In this document: positions 45,993 to 54,997 of the stretch, piece by piece
Layout of the letters: the number at the start of each line of letters is the position of its first letter
Numbering within the stretch: position 1 is the stretch's first letter
Source: Pelagihabitans pacificus
GTDB lineage: Bacteria > Bacteroidota > Bacteroidia > Flavobacteriales > Flavobacteriaceae
Reading direction: 5' to 3'
Assembly: GCF_009371985.2 (NCBI RefSeq)
Contig: NZ_VIKU02000001.1
Location: 1,644,584-1,708,583, forward strand
Length of the DNA: 64,000 bases
Notes under the pieces: model-generated
Database searches by the model: none
What the model saw: the letters and a program-made list of their open reading frames with translations, nothing else
What the model was told of the DNA's origin: nothing
Program-made: the position numbers and the translations under genes

Positions 45993-47318
45993 TTAAAACG
46001 TTCGGTATTCTGAATCCAAATATTGATTGGCCTCTTCTTCCGCGAACTGGGAAGTAGCGCTATCCCAATGTAAGGTTTGGCCTGGGAAACGCCCTGCAAT
46101 GACCCCCAATAAAATGGTTTCGGTGAGTCTCGAGGCATATGGGAATGGCGCGCTACACTCCCCTTTCCCCAAACAGGCATCCACAAATTGGTGGTAATGT
46201 TTTTTGCCCTCGGACCCATAATCCCGGACCGGAGCCCCAAGGTTAAAAGACTCGATATCCATTTCTTGATATTCGTTGTCTACAATCAACTGGGGTAATT
46301 TCATGAAGTGGGGCAGATATAACCGCCCTTTTTCACCAATGAACATGGCCCCTTGGTCATGTAGTTTCTCCCCGTTGGGCAAGTGTAGGTCTTCCCGCTG
46401 CTGGGAAGCCCCATCGCCATCGTACCAGATCCATTTCAAGGTTTCCGTGGTGTATTTGGTTCCGGGAAATTCATAGATAACCGTATTCTGTTCGGGATAT
46501 GCAAAACCATTGGGTTTCCTGCAATAGTTGGTTATCGTTTTTGGCACGTCCAATTCAAGGGCATTGTAAGGAGTGTCAAAAATGTGTACGCCCATATCGC
46601 CCAAGGTGCCACATCCATAATCGACCAGCTTGCGCCAATTGCCCGGATGGTAGATATCTTTTTTATAGGGTCGTTCAGCGGATGTGCCTAACCACAGATT
46701 CCAGTCCAAGGTCTCGGGAATGGGATCGTTTCCTTCAGGAGCCGGACCGTCATAGCCCCAGTTCTTGGGAGACCAGGCGCGTACCGTATGCACCTTTCCA
46801 ACAATACCGGATTGAATGAGTAAGGTGGCCAGCTTGTAATCGTAAAAGGAATGTACCTGAATACCCATTTGGGTCACCAGATTCTTTTCCTCCGCCAATT
46901 TTCGCATTGCCCGGGCTTCGGTCACATGATGTGTCAAGGGTTTTTGGCAATAGACCGGCTTGTTCATCTTCATCGCCAACATGGAAGCCGGCGCATGGGT
47001 ATGGTCAGGGGTAGAAACGATAACGGCATCAACGTCGTCTGCAATCTCTTCAAAAAGCTTCCGGTAGTCCGAGTAGGTTTTGGCGTTTGGATGCAGTTTT
47101 TTGGCAGCCGCCAAATTGTTGGCATCCACATCGCAAAGTGCAACGACCTCGACCAGCTCATGTGATGAAATAGCCTTTAGGTCTTCCGCACCCATATTCC
47201 CTACACCTATGTGGGCGGTGCGAAGGCGTTTGTCTTTGGTAAGGGCCCAAACTCCTGACGGCATCAGTGCAAAGGAGGATAGGGCGACAGTACTTTTCAA
47301 AAATTCCCTTTTGTTCAT
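45993..47318 (-). CDS. Exported Gfo/Idh/MocA-family oxidoreductase
   Basis: 441 residues. Tat-like N-terminus NKREFLKSTVALSSFAL (KR in place of RR), then Rossmann fold with HIGVGNMGAEDL, the EKP-like motif as YCQKPLTHHV, and a C-terminal alpha/beta substrate domain. NAD(P)-dependent sugar oxidoreductase likely acting in the periplasm. The neighbouring DUF1080 lipoprotein, 15 nt upstream in the same direction, suggests a shared role in 3-keto-glycoside turnover. Confidence 0.9.
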   Translation of the reverse strand: MNKREFLKSTVALSSFALMPSGVWALTKDKRLRTAHIGVGNMGAEDLKAISSHELVEVVALCDVDANNLAAAKKLHPNAKTYSDYRKLFEEIADDVDAVIVSTPDHTHAPASMLAMKMNKPVYCQKPLTHHVTEARAMRKLAEEKNLVTQMGIQVHSFYDYKLATLLIQSGIVGKVHTVRAWSPKNWGYDGPAPEGNDPIPETLDWNLWLGTSAERPYKKDIYHPGNWRKLVDYGCGTLGDMGVHIFDTPYNALELDVPKTITNYCRKPNGFAYPEQNTVIYEFPGTKYTTETLKWIWYDGDGASQQREDLHLPNGEKLHDQGAMFIGEKGRLYLPHFMKLPQLIVDNEYQEMDIESFNLGAPVRDYGSEGKKHYHQFVDACLGKGECSAPFPYASRLTETILLGVIAGRFPGQTLHWDSATSQFAEEEANQYLDSEYRTF

Positions 47319-47333
47319 AATCGTATGCTTGGG

Positions 47334-48092
47334 TTATAGGCGTTTGATCTTGATGTTTTTAAACCATAGTGGACTGTCGTGATCTTGTAATCCGATATAG
47401 CCTGACTTAAATGTACCATATTTTGGGAAATCCTTCCACTTTCCCTTGGCTTTTCTTTGTTGCCAGTCTTCGGACCAGGGAACAAACGATAGGATTTTTT
47501 TCCCGTTAAGCCAGTGTTCCACCAATTGAGGGGTAAATCGAATCCGGGAAGTATTCCATTCCCCAGCTGGTTTCACATTTTTTATGGCGCTATCGGGAGC
47601 GTACATGGCATAGTCAGCTCCTGTTTTTTGCCATTTCTCAAGGGTCGCATTGTTAATTTTTTCCCAGCCTAAATCATCAAGGAGCTGGTATTCGGGAGCT
47701 ACTTCAGGGGGGGAATCGAACCCCTCCTTCAAATGATATAGAATACCACTGTTACCACCTTGGGGAAGTTTCCATTCGAGATACAGTTCAAAGTTTTCGA
47801 ATTCCTCTGCACCGTAAATGATGTCCTTGCCGCCCTTGTGCTCGGCCTCTGTTCTTTTTTCGATGTCAAAGGTGAGGGCGCCATCCTTGATGACCCATTC
47901 TGGAGGAAGTGACTCCCCATTATAGGCTCGCCAGCCTTCGGTGCTTGTTCCATCGAAAAGATAGGTCCATTCCCCGGTTTCGGGTACACCCTCCACCTCG
48001 GGGAAGCCCGTAGTTTTTTTGAAATCCGTTTTACAGGATAACAATCCGACTACTAGCAAGAAGCATGTGAAGTGTTTTTCTGCGATATACAT
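47334..48092 (-). CDS. DUF1080 lipoprotein (3-keto-disaccharide hydrolase domain)
   Basis: 252 residues with lipobox LLSC (Cys20). The DUF1080 domain, a concanavalin-like jelly roll, spans about 40-250 (WTYLFDGTSTEGWRAY to the closing GYIGLQDH). Members cleave 3-keto-glycosides formed by C3 oxidation of sugars. It precedes the Gfo/Idh oxidoreductase in the same operon, which fits that two-step chemistry; the actual glycoside is unknown. Confidence 0.87.
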   Translation of the reverse strand: MYIAEKHFTCFLLVVGLLSCKTDFKKTTGFPEVEGVPETGEWTYLFDGTSTEGWRAYNGESLPPEWVIKDGALTFDIEKRTEAEHKGGKDIIYGAEEFENFELYLEWKLPQGGNSGILYHLKEGFDSPPEVAPEYQLLDDLGWEKINNATLEKWQKTGADYAMYAPDSAIKNVKPAGEWNTSRIRFTPQLVEHWLNGKKILSFVPWSEDWQQRKAKGKWKDFPKYGTFKSGYIGLQDHDSPLWFKNIKIKRL

Positions 48093-48162
48093 CTTTTTGA
48101 ACTATTGTTTGTGCGTGGTTAGGTTACAATGTACTAAAAAAGATGGTTTGTTTTTTCAAATA

Positions 48163-48190
48163 AAAAAAGCCCCAACAAACTGTCGGGGCT
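48163..48190 (-). terminator. Terminator of the ECF sigma / outer membrane protein operon
   Basis: Read on the minus strand: a 10-bp stem AGCCCCGACA / TGTTGGGGCT (one G-U pair), 3-nt loop, followed by a run of T. It is 67 nt behind the stop at 48257. Confidence 0.88.
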
Positions 48191-48256
48191 AAAAGGGGTC
48201 GTTGCGCTCCACAACGACCAACCTAACCAACTTCGTGAGAGCCTATTCTATTCTTT

Positions 48257-49873
48257 CTAAAACCTAAAACTCAATCCGCTGTACACTCCAACGGTAAATG
48301 GTTGGAAGGTACCATCGACATTGGAAAAGGTATTCAACTGGTACTTAAATACGGGTTCGATGTTCAGTTTTACTTTCGGAGTGAAATTATAATCGAATCC
48401 AAAACCGATATTAGTGCTAAAATTAAGATTATTTACATTATTGGCCTCTCCCATTTCCAACGTCTGGTTCCCAGAGTTGAGCGTTACCGAATTGTCTATC
48501 AGGAACAGTGAACTTACTCCCCCGATAAGGTTCACTCCGAATTTTCTATCCACCAGGGCATAATTGAGTTCCAAAGGAACTTCCAGATAGCCAAACTGTT
48601 GTGACATGGTACCGTCCCTTGAGGGAAGTGATGCATTGACATCCAATACCTGCGCTGGCATGTCATTCACACTTTGAACGGTTTCCCCGGCTTTACTCTG
48701 CACTACCAAACTTCGTGAGTTCAATGAATAGTTGATATTATCAATTTGTCCATTATTGAAGCCCTCCAAGGAGGAGGTGAATTCGACATCATCGGTACCA
48801 TAACCATAATCTACCCTATGGATTCCCGAACGTACGCTAAGCCTGTCATTGATTTCATAAGCAACGGAAAGGCCGTAGCTCAAATTCGTCTCTCCAGATT
48901 TGGAATTCGGCACAAAAATGGAATGTACCGGTGACCCTTCCCCGAAAGCGCTATAATATACGGGTGCGATACTAGCCCCGGCGGACCATCGGCTTTCCGA
49001 ACGCTCTACAACTGCCGCTTCTTCCTGATCGCCGATTTCATCGAAAATCGATTTCTTTTTCTTTTCCGGGACTGATTGCTCGTCGCCCTTTTCATCGATT
49101 TGGGCAATGGCTTCCCCTGATTTCTTGACTTGAGAATTCTCCAATCCCCTATTTTTCTCATTTTCGGAATCGGTCACCACTGTTTCGGGTGGTTTCTGTT
49201 CGTTTTGGACCACCGCCTCCCGACTCGTAGTTTCAAACCTTTTCTTCTCGGCTTTCCCACTATTTTCAGGATCGGCGGTGACGGCGACGCCTATGTTTGT
49301 CTTCTTGGTTATACTATCGAAATTAATTCGTGATTTTGAAGTTTTTTCCTCATCCTTTGGTGCCGAAGTAAGCTGTGACTTCCTTTCCTTGATGCCAGGC
49401 GTTTCCCCGCCCTTATTATTTGTAGAAGCTTCAGACATGTTGTTCTTGGGTGTCGGTTTTTTTTCCGTGGCCGTAAGAATAGCTTCCTTTGGCACTCCTT
49501 CTTCATTCATCTTGTTGTTTTGAACAGCTTCTTTGTCGGTATCCACGAAAGCATCTTTCTTGGCATCCGTGGAATTCCTGAAGGGGGCTTCGGCATCATC
49601 GACAGGATTCACCGTTTCTTTTTTATTTTGCTCTACATCGGTAACCGTAGAATTTTGATTTTCGCTACCGTCGAAAAAAGGATTGATTAGCCAAAAGGCA
49701 ATCAATAGCCCTGCGGCTATTCCGGCGAATTTCCACCAAAATGGCGGCACCCGCCTGGATTTGTCCTTTTTGTCCAAAGCTGCTTCCAATCGCTGCCACA
49801 CTTTTTCGTCGGGTAGCTGGTTGAAGTCCTGAAACTTCTCTTGGAATAGTTCGTCTAGTTTCTTTTTGCCCAT
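48257..49873 (-). CDS. Inner-membrane-anchored protein with C-terminal outer-membrane-type beta-barrel, probable anti-sigma partner
   Basis: 538 residues. Cytoplasmic N-terminal helix region (about 1-44, DELFQEKFQDFNQLPDEKVW), one transmembrane helix (about 48-63), a long low-complexity Lys/Glu/Thr-rich linker (about 75-300), and a beta-rich C-terminal domain (about 310-538) ending in aromatic SGLSFRF, like small porin-family barrels. The N-terminal pattern is common in Bacteroidota proteins encoded right behind ECF sigma factors and probably binds the sigma. The sigma gene ends 55 nt upstream. Confidence 0.8.
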   Translation of the reverse strand: MGKKKLDELFQEKFQDFNQLPDEKVWQRLEAALDKKDKSRRVPPFWWKFAGIAAGLLIAFWLINPFFDGSENQNSTVTDVEQNKKETVNPVDDAEAPFRNSTDAKKDAFVDTDKEAVQNNKMNEEGVPKEAILTATEKKPTPKNNMSEASTNNKGGETPGIKERKSQLTSAPKDEEKTSKSRINFDSITKKTNIGVAVTADPENSGKAEKKRFETTSREAVVQNEQKPPETVVTDSENEKNRGLENSQVKKSGEAIAQIDEKGDEQSVPEKKKKSIFDEIGDQEEAAVVERSESRWSAGASIAPVYYSAFGEGSPVHSIFVPNSKSGETNLSYGLSVAYEINDRLSVRSGIHRVDYGYGTDDVEFTSSLEGFNNGQIDNINYSLNSRSLVVQSKAGETVQSVNDMPAQVLDVNASLPSRDGTMSQQFGYLEVPLELNYALVDRKFGVNLIGGVSSLFLIDNSVTLNSGNQTLEMGEANNVNNLNFSTNIGFGFDYNFTPKVKLNIEPVFKYQLNTFSNVDGTFQPFTVGVYSGLSFRF

Positions 49874-49928
49874 CTTAGTAATGGTTTATTCGGTTTTTTG
49901 ATTTTCTTTTCTAGCTCAATTTTTTCTG

Positions 49929-50492
49929 TTAGGGGTGGTCCATTAAGAAAAAGAGTACCCCTATAATGGCCTTATCTTTGTTGGCCTGTATTTTCTCTTT
50001 CAACAACATTCTGGCCCGCGCCAAATTGGATTTCGAAGTGCCTACCGAGGTGCCTAGTTGTTCCCCTATTTCCTTGTGGGTATATCCATCCATCACGTAC
50101 ATATTGAAAGTGAGGCGGTATTTGTTAGGCAGCTCTTGAATATATCGAAGTAGGGTCTGTAAGCTAATATCGGTATAGCTCGATGGCACTTCGACTTCTT
50201 CCTCCATATTTTCCGATACTACGTTTAAGTGTTCTTGTTTTCTATATTTCTGCAACACGGTATTCACGGTAATTCTTTTCATCCAACCTTCAAAAGATCC
50301 TTTGGAACTATATTGATGGATCTTATCGAAAATCGTCATAAAACTGTCATGTAAATTATCTTCGGCCTCCGTTTTGTTACGCGAATACTTAAGGCAGATA
50401 CTGAACAATATACCGGCGTATTTTCGGTACAATTGCTCCTGCGCCTTTCTGTTACCTTGCTTGCAGTTATATACGAGCTCTTCTAAACTCAA
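49929..50492 (-). CDS. ECF RNA polymerase sigma factor
   Basis: 187 residues. Region 2 (about 15-90, AEDNLHDSFMTIFDKIHQYS and FEGWMKRITVNT) and region 4 (about 125-175) with the helix-turn-helix YTHKEIGEQLGTSVGTSKSN. The short C-terminal hydrophobic stretch (IIGVLFFLMDHP) is unusual but seen in some relatives. Middle gene of lipoprotein-sigma-barrel protein operon. Confidence 0.92.
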   Translation of the reverse strand: MSLEELVYNCKQGNRKAQEQLYRKYAGILFSICLKYSRNKTEAEDNLHDSFMTIFDKIHQYSSKGSFEGWMKRITVNTVLQKYRKQEHLNVVSENMEEEVEVPSSYTDISLQTLLRYIQELPNKYRLTFNMYVMDGYTHKEIGEQLGTSVGTSKSNLARARMLLKEKIQANKDKAIIGVLFFLMDHP

Positions 50493-50517
50493 AATTGTTG
50501 GTTAGATTTCTTATCGG

Positions 50518-50931
50518 TTAGTTTACGGGAACTTCGATTTCGAGGTATTGTGGTTCGCCGTTCTCATCTTGTCCCTGCCAAAAACGGAACAAATAGTCCT
50601 GATCGTGCAAGACTACAAAATTAAATGTGGCCTCTACCTCTTCGGCTTTTTCCGCACATTCCCGATTGGTAATCACCGAACCTACGACTATAACGTTCCG
50701 GATGGTCGTATCTTCCTGAACGACATCGAAGCCTTCGAAGAAGGTACAATCATCCGGACGAAAATAAGTAACAGTGATCTGATATTGCCCGTTTAAATCA
50801 AAAGACTCGGGTAGTTCCGCAGCAACAACTTCCAAAGCCGCGAAGTGAAAATTAACACCGTCATCGTCGTTGCAACCGTAGAATCCCAGGGATAGTATTA
50901 TGGTTCCTAAAATGAAAACAAAGCGTCTCAT
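50518..50931 (-). CDS. Unrecognised lipoprotein heading the second ECF operon
   Basis: 137 residues with lipobox FYGC (Cys20) followed by an acidic NDDD stretch, often an export signal for surface lipoproteins in Bacteroidota. Beta-rich, with two Cys (DDCTFF and NRECAE) that could form a disulfide. No family recognised. It lies 25 nt upstream of the sigma gene and is preceded by an ECF-type promoter. Confidence 0.72.
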   Translation of the reverse strand: MRRFVFILGTIILSLGFYGCNDDDGVNFHFAALEVVAAELPESFDLNGQYQITVTYFRPDDCTFFEGFDVVQEDTTIRNVIVVGSVITNRECAEKAEEVEATFNFVVLHDQDYLFRFWQGQDENGEPQYLEIEVPVN

Positions 50932-51040
50932 ACTTTTAAACTTATTCCGTTGTTAAACCCGATTGGTCATCCTCGTATAGACTTCCACCATAACCAAGGT
51001 GTTATTAATTTGCTGGAATACATATCCAACTCCTTAAATT

Positions 51041-51067
51041 TAGATACCAAAGGAGTAGAAGGGTTGC
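51041..51067 (-). promoter_or_regulatory. ECF-type promoter P3 before the lipoprotein-sigma operon
   Basis: Minus strand: GCAACC (51067-51062), 14-nt spacer, GTATCTA (51047-51041). Preceded by CG, as in P2. The operon start is 110 nt downstream, so the leader is long. Confidence 0.5.
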
Positions 51068-51157
51068 GTTCTGGATCTTAAAGTTAGTCCAAAAGTAGGT
51101 ACTTGTAATACAAGCCGGAAAGAAAAGGTTTTAAGCCAGTGTTTTTGGGGTGAGTGG

Positions 51158-52162
51158 CTATTTGAGTGTATTAATGGCTTCCCGTATTTTGGTTTCGAGC
51201 TCCTCGAACAGTTCGGGGTTGTCCAAGAGCAGGGCTTTAACCGCATCGCGGCCTTGACCAAGTTTGGTGTCGCCATAGCTGAACCAGGAACCGCTTTTTT
51301 TAATGATTTCGTATTGTACGCCCAAATCGATGATCTCCCCTACTTTAGAAACACCTTCTCCGTACATGATGTCGAACTCAGTGGTTCTAAAAGGAGGCGC
51401 CACCTTGTTTTTGACCACCTTCACACGTGTTTTATTTCCCTGTACGTTACCGTCAGTATCCTTTATTTGGGTAGATCTGCGAATATCGAGGCGAACGGAG
51501 GCATAGAATTTTAGCGCATTTCCCCCGGTGGTTGTTTCTGGATTCCCGAACATGACCCCTATTTTTTCCCGGAGCTGGTTGATGAAAATAACGGTACAAT
51601 GTGTTTTGCTAATGGAAGCGGTTAATTTTCGAAGGGCTTGTGACATCAATCTGGCATGTAGCCCCATTTTGGAGTCCCCCATCTCACCTTCTATTTCACT
51701 TTTTGGCGTTAAGGCGGCCACAGAATCGATCACCACGATGTCTATGGCACCGGAGCGAATCAGATTATCCGCAATTTCCAATGCCTGTTCCCCATTGTCG
51801 GGTTGAGAGATGATGAGGTTGTCGATATCGACGCCTAATTTCTCCGCATAAAAACGATCGAAGGCATGCTCGGCATCTATGAATGCGGCGATACCACCGT
51901 TTTTTTGAGCCTCTGCAATAGCGTGGAGCGTCAAGGTGGTTTTACCTGAAGACTCAGGGCCATAAATTTCGATTACCCTTCCGCGCGGATAGCCTCCAAC
52001 ACCGAGTGCAATGTCGAGTCCTAGCGAACCTGACGGGATTACGTCGACATCTTCGACCACACTATCCCCCATTTTCATAACGGCACCCTTTCCATAGGTC
52101 TTGTCCAGTTTGTCAAGGGTAAGCTTTAGCGCTTTTAATTTTGCTTCTTTCTCGGAACTCAT
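51158..52162 (-). CDS. recA: Recombinase RecA
   Basis: 334 residues. Walker A GPESSGKT (68-75), Walker B in [15 protein letters not shown]-binding loops L1 ([12 protein letters not shown]) and L2 ([20 protein letters not shown]). C-terminal acidic tail is short. Strand exchange and LexA-type cleavage coactivator. No SOS box of the enterobacterial type is visible upstream. Confidence 0.98.
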   Translation of the reverse strand: MSSEKEAKLKALKLTLDKLDKTYGKGAVMKMGDSVVEDVDVIPSGSLGLDIALGVGGYPRGRVIEIYGPESSGKTTLTLHAIAEAQKNGGIAAFIDAEHAFDRFYAEKLGVDIDNLIISQPDNGEQALEIADNLIRSGAIDIVVIDSVAALTPKSEIEGEMGDSKMGLHARLMSQALRKLTASISKTHCTVIFINQLREKIGVMFGNPETTTGGNALKFYASVRLDIRRSTQIKDTDGNVQGNKTRVKVVKNKVAPPFRTTEFDIMYGEGVSKVGEIIDLGVQYEIIKKSGSWFSYGDTKLGQGRDAVKALLLDNPELFEELETKIREAINTLK

Positions 52163-52182
52163 TCTTGCTCATTTTAGGGTCG

Positions 52183-52213
52183 CTAAATTAGTGTTTCTTT
52201 TTGCATAATTCAA
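52183..52213 (-). promoter_or_regulatory. Candidate recA promoter
   Basis: Minus strand TTG (52213-52211), 20-nt spacer, TAATTTAG (52190-52183); the -7 box has one mismatch to TAnnTTTG. It lies 21 nt before the recA ATG. Confidence 0.45.
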
Positions 52214-52241
52214 ATAATAAAGGTCCCGCCAAGAAAGTGAC

Positions 52242-52268
52242 GCAACCTTTTCATCCAAGATGTATCTA
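52242..52268 (+). promoter_or_regulatory. ECF-type promoter P2 before a short transcript
   Basis: GCAACC (52242-52247), 14-nt spacer, GTATCTA (52262-52268). Same form and spacing as P3. The only thing downstream before a strong terminator is a stretch of about 120 nt. Confidence 0.5.
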
Positions 52269-52320
52269 CTTTCCAGAAAGTAAGTAGAAATACCTCTAAA
52301 TAACCATTGTTTCAAAAGCA

Positions 52321-52404
52321 ATGGGCAGTAGTGGCCATTTTCAATCCAAGCTCTTCAAAATTGCTATGAAGAAGAAAATCGAAGTGGCCCGTGAAGGACC
52401 TTGA
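52321..52404 (+). CDS. Possible 27-residue peptide in the recA-trhO gap
   Basis: ATG at 52321, stop inside the terminator stem at 52402-52404. The peptide is basic (KLFKIAMKKKIEVAREGP at its end) without membrane segment or known motif. The transcript from P2 to the terminator, about 150 nt, may equally be a small RNA. The 419-nt gap holds nothing else beyond the recA, P2 and trhO promoter elements. Confidence 0.35.
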   Translation: MGSSGHFQSKLFKIAMKKKIEVAREGP

Positions 52405-52427
52405 TGAACGTCAAGGTCCTTTTTTGT
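52394..52427 (+). terminator. Strong rho-independent terminator of the short transcript
   Basis: Perfect 11-bp stem AAGGACCTTGA / TCAAGGTCCTT, 6-nt loop, then TTTTG. No recognised gene ends here, which itself argues for an unannotated RNA or peptide upstream. Confidence 0.9.
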
Positions 52428-52531
52428 TTTATTCCCGGAACTGGAATGAAGGTGCGGTCGAAGGGGATGTACTTTAATCTGATGGACCACCCAACAGCCT
52501 ATCGGTGCCCAGGAATTGTGTTGATTATTTG

Positions 52532-52539
52532 TATCTTTG
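52532..52539 (+). promoter_or_regulatory. -7 box TATCTTTG before trhO
   Basis: TATCTTTG followed by CC, a typical flavobacterial -7 box, 42 nt before the ATG. TTG elements nearby are too close (8 and 13 nt). Confidence 0.5.
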
Positions 52540-52581
52540 CCTTCTTTTTAAAACAGTCCTTAACGTAACTATTCGTATAGC

Positions 52582-53613
52582 ATGCAACTGTACAATACCT
52601 TAAGTGCAAAGGAGAGGGAAGCGCTAATCGAAGCGGCAGGCAAGGAACGCCTTACTATCTCTTTCTATAAATATGCACATATCGGCAATACGTCAATTTT
52701 CAGAAACCATCTTTTTATACATTGGAACGCATTGGATGTCCTCGGTCGTATCTACGTAGCGAAAGAGGGTATCAATGCCCAGCTGTCGGTTCCTGCGGAA
52801 AATTTCGAAGCGCTTAAACACCATTTGGACAGTATTTCCTTTTTGGAAAATGTGCGTTTGAACATCGCCATTGAACAACATAACAAATCGTTCCTTAAAT
52901 TAAAGGTGAAGGTCCGGAAAAAAATTGTTGCCGACGGGCTCAACGATAGCACCTTTGACGTAACCGACAAAGGCATTCATGTAGGGGCGGAAGAGTTCAA
53001 TGAATTAATTGAAGACCCCGATACCGTGCTGGTCGACATGCGCAACCATTACGAAAGCGAGATTGGGCATTTTAAAAATGCCATTACCCCCGATGTGGAT
53101 ACTTTTCGGGACTCTTTGGACATCATTGAAAAAGACCTGGAAGCCCATAAGGAGGACAAAAAGCTGGTGATGTACTGTACCGGCGGCATTCGCTGCGAAA
53201 AAGCAAGCGCGTATTATAAGCACAAAGGTTTTAAACAGGTATATCAATTGGAAGGCGGCATCATCGATTATGCGCGGCAAGTTGAAAAAAGAGGGTTGGA
53301 GAATAAATTCCTTGGCAAGAACTTTGTTTTTGACCACCGACGTGGCGAACGCATTACCGATGTGGTGATTTCAAATTGCCATCAATGCGGGAATCCCTGT
53401 GACACCCACGTAAATTGTGCCAACGAGGCCTGTCATTTGCTGTTTATCCAATGTGAGACCTGCGCCGCAAAAATGAACGATTGCTGTTCCGACCATTGCA
53501 AGGAAATTCATGCGTTGCCCTATGAAGAGCAAAAACGACTGCGCAAGGGAAAAGGCGCCAGCAACAAAATTTTTAAAAAGGGCCGTTCTCCGGTACTAAA
53601 GTTTAAAAAGTAA
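52582..53613 (+). CDS. trhO: tRNA uridine(34) hydroxylase TrhO (rhodanese-like)
   Basis: 343 residues. N-terminal acylphosphatase-like domain (about 20-115), rhodanese domain (about 130-240) with active-site Cys199 in YCTGGIRCEKAS, and a C-terminal Cys-rich part (CHQCGNPCDTHVNCANEACH) that may bind metal. TrhO hydroxylates U34 of certain tRNAs using oxygen. Start ATG; flavobacterial members have this length. Confidence 0.93.
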   Translation: MQLYNTLSAKEREALIEAAGKERLTISFYKYAHIGNTSIFRNHLFIHWNALDVLGRIYVAKEGINAQLSVPAENFEALKHHLDSISFLENVRLNIAIEQHNKSFLKLKVKVRKKIVADGLNDSTFDVTDKGIHVGAEEFNELIEDPDTVLVDMRNHYESEIGHFKNAITPDVDTFRDSLDIIEKDLEAHKEDKKLVMYCTGGIRCEKASAYYKHKGFKQVYQLEGGIIDYARQVEKRGLENKFLGKNFVFDHRRGERITDVVISNCHQCGNPCDTHVNCANEACHLLFIQCETCAAKMNDCCSDHCKEIHALPYEEQKRLRKGKGASNKIFKKGRSPVLKFKK

Positions 53614-53779
53614 CATCCGTCAATCGCCAAGCCGACCTCCTGCCGACCGCCTGGATAACTTTCTTTCCAAACCAAATTATACTATCTTTACGTTTAAGTT
53701 TAGTATGAACCTTTTTTGGTCAATGTCGTTCGGACCGTCTATCGTCCGCTAGCGATTGAGCCAAACCAAGATATAAAAT

Positions 53780-54997
53780 ATGGGTTGTAGCAGTTGTTCG
53801 ACCGGTAAGGACGGACAACCTCGTGGGTGCAAGAACAATGGTACTTGTGGCACGGATGGTTGTAATAAATTAACTGTTTTTGATTGGCTTTCCAATATGT
53901 CGCTTCCGAATGGCGAGAAACCCTTTGACTGTGTCGAGGTGCGTTTCAAGAACAGTCGAAAAGAGTTCTTCAGAAATACCGATAACCTTTCATTATCAAT
54001 CGGTGATGTGGTGGCTACACAGGCCCAATCAGGGCACGATGTAGGCATGGTCACTTTGGTCGGGGAGCTGGTTAAAGTTCAAATGAAGCGGAAGAAAGTC
54101 GATTTTAAAGATGAATCGCTTTTCAAAGTATATCGAAAAGCATCCCAGAGCGATATCGACAAATGGCAGAAATGCCGAGGACGGGAAGAGGAAATCAAAA
54201 AGCGTGCCCGGGAAATGGCCATACTTTTAAATCTTCAAATGAAGATTTCGGATGTGGAGTTTCAAGGCGATGGTTCAAAGGCTACCTTCTACTATACAGC
54301 GGAGGAGCGTGTTGATTTCAGGCAGTTGATAAAAGACATGGCCAAGGCTTTTTCGATCCGGATCGAGATGCGACAGATCGGGTATCGCCAAGAGGCACAA
54401 CGGTTGGGCGGTATCGGGTCCTGTGGGCGCGAACTATGTTGTTCAACCTGGTTATCCGATTTTCGCTCTGTAAGTACTTCTGCCGCCCGCTATCAGCAGC
54501 TTTCATTGAATCCGCAAAAATTGGCCGGCCAATGTGGCAAACTCAAATGCTGTTTGAATTATGAGCTCGATACCTATTTGGAGGCTCTAAAGGACTTTCC
54601 TTCACAAGACACCAAGCTGTACACCGAAAAAGGGGTCGCTTTTTGTCAAAAAACAGATATTTTTAAGGCGACGCTATGGTTCTCTTACAAAGATGATCCC
54701 GCCAATTGGCATACGCTATCCAAAGAGCAGGTACAGGAGATTTTAGCAAAGAACAAAAAGAAGGAAAAAGTAGCAAGCCTGGAAGAATATGCAGCCGATA
54801 ATAGCGTTATAAACGAAAAAGTGGCATTCGAAAATGTAGTTGGTCAAGACAGCCTAACACGATTCGATCGCCCAAAGCGTGGTCGCAATAAAAGAAATAG
54901 GAACAAGAACAGGAACCGAAATAGAAACAGGAATCAAAAAGGGAACCAAAATAAGTCTCGTAACAGCAATAAAAAAAGGCCCGCTAAAAATGCGTAA
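53780..54997 (+). CDS. ricT: RicT-like PSP1-domain protein
   Basis: 405 residues. A Cys-rich N-terminus (CSSCSTGKDGQPRGCKNNG), the PSP1 core (about 45-270) with the iron-sulfur-associated cysteines in GSCGRELCCSTWL and QCGKLKCCLNYE, and a C-terminal tail of repeated Arg/Asn/Lys (about 370-405). In Bacillus, RicT with RicA and RicF forms an Fe-S complex affecting RNase Y and development; the flavobacterial role is unknown. Basic tail suggests nucleic-acid binding. The end overlaps gldH by 8 nt, a linkage seen widely in flavobacteria. Confidence 0.88.
   Translation: MGCSSCSTGKDGQPRGCKNNGTCGTDGCNKLTVFDWLSNMSLPNGEKPFDCVEVRFKNSRKEFFRNTDNLSLSIGDVVATQAQSGHDVGMVTLVGELVKVQMKRKKVDFKDESLFKVYRKASQSDIDKWQKCRGREEEIKKRAREMAILLNLQMKISDVEFQGDGSKATFYYTAEERVDFRQLIKDMAKAFSIRIEMRQIGYRQEAQRLGGIGSCGRELCCSTWLSDFRSVSTSAARYQQLSLNPQKLAGQCGKLKCCLNYELDTYLEALKDFPSQDTKLYTEKGVAFCQKTDIFKATLWFSYKDDPANWHTLSKEQVQEILAKNKKKEKVASLEEYAADNSVINEKVAFENVVGQDSLTRFDRPKRGRNKRNRNKNRNRNRNRNQKGNQNKSRNSNKKRPAKNA

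Noticed and set aside
53620..53759. TCAATCGC and GCGATTGA inverted repeats 140 bp apart before ricT, with internal CCGACC motifs, looking like a degenerate fourth dyad-pair element.
   Set aside because: The internal motifs match the dyad on one half only and the spacing rule is not met; an 8-bp inverted repeat at this distance is weak evidence.
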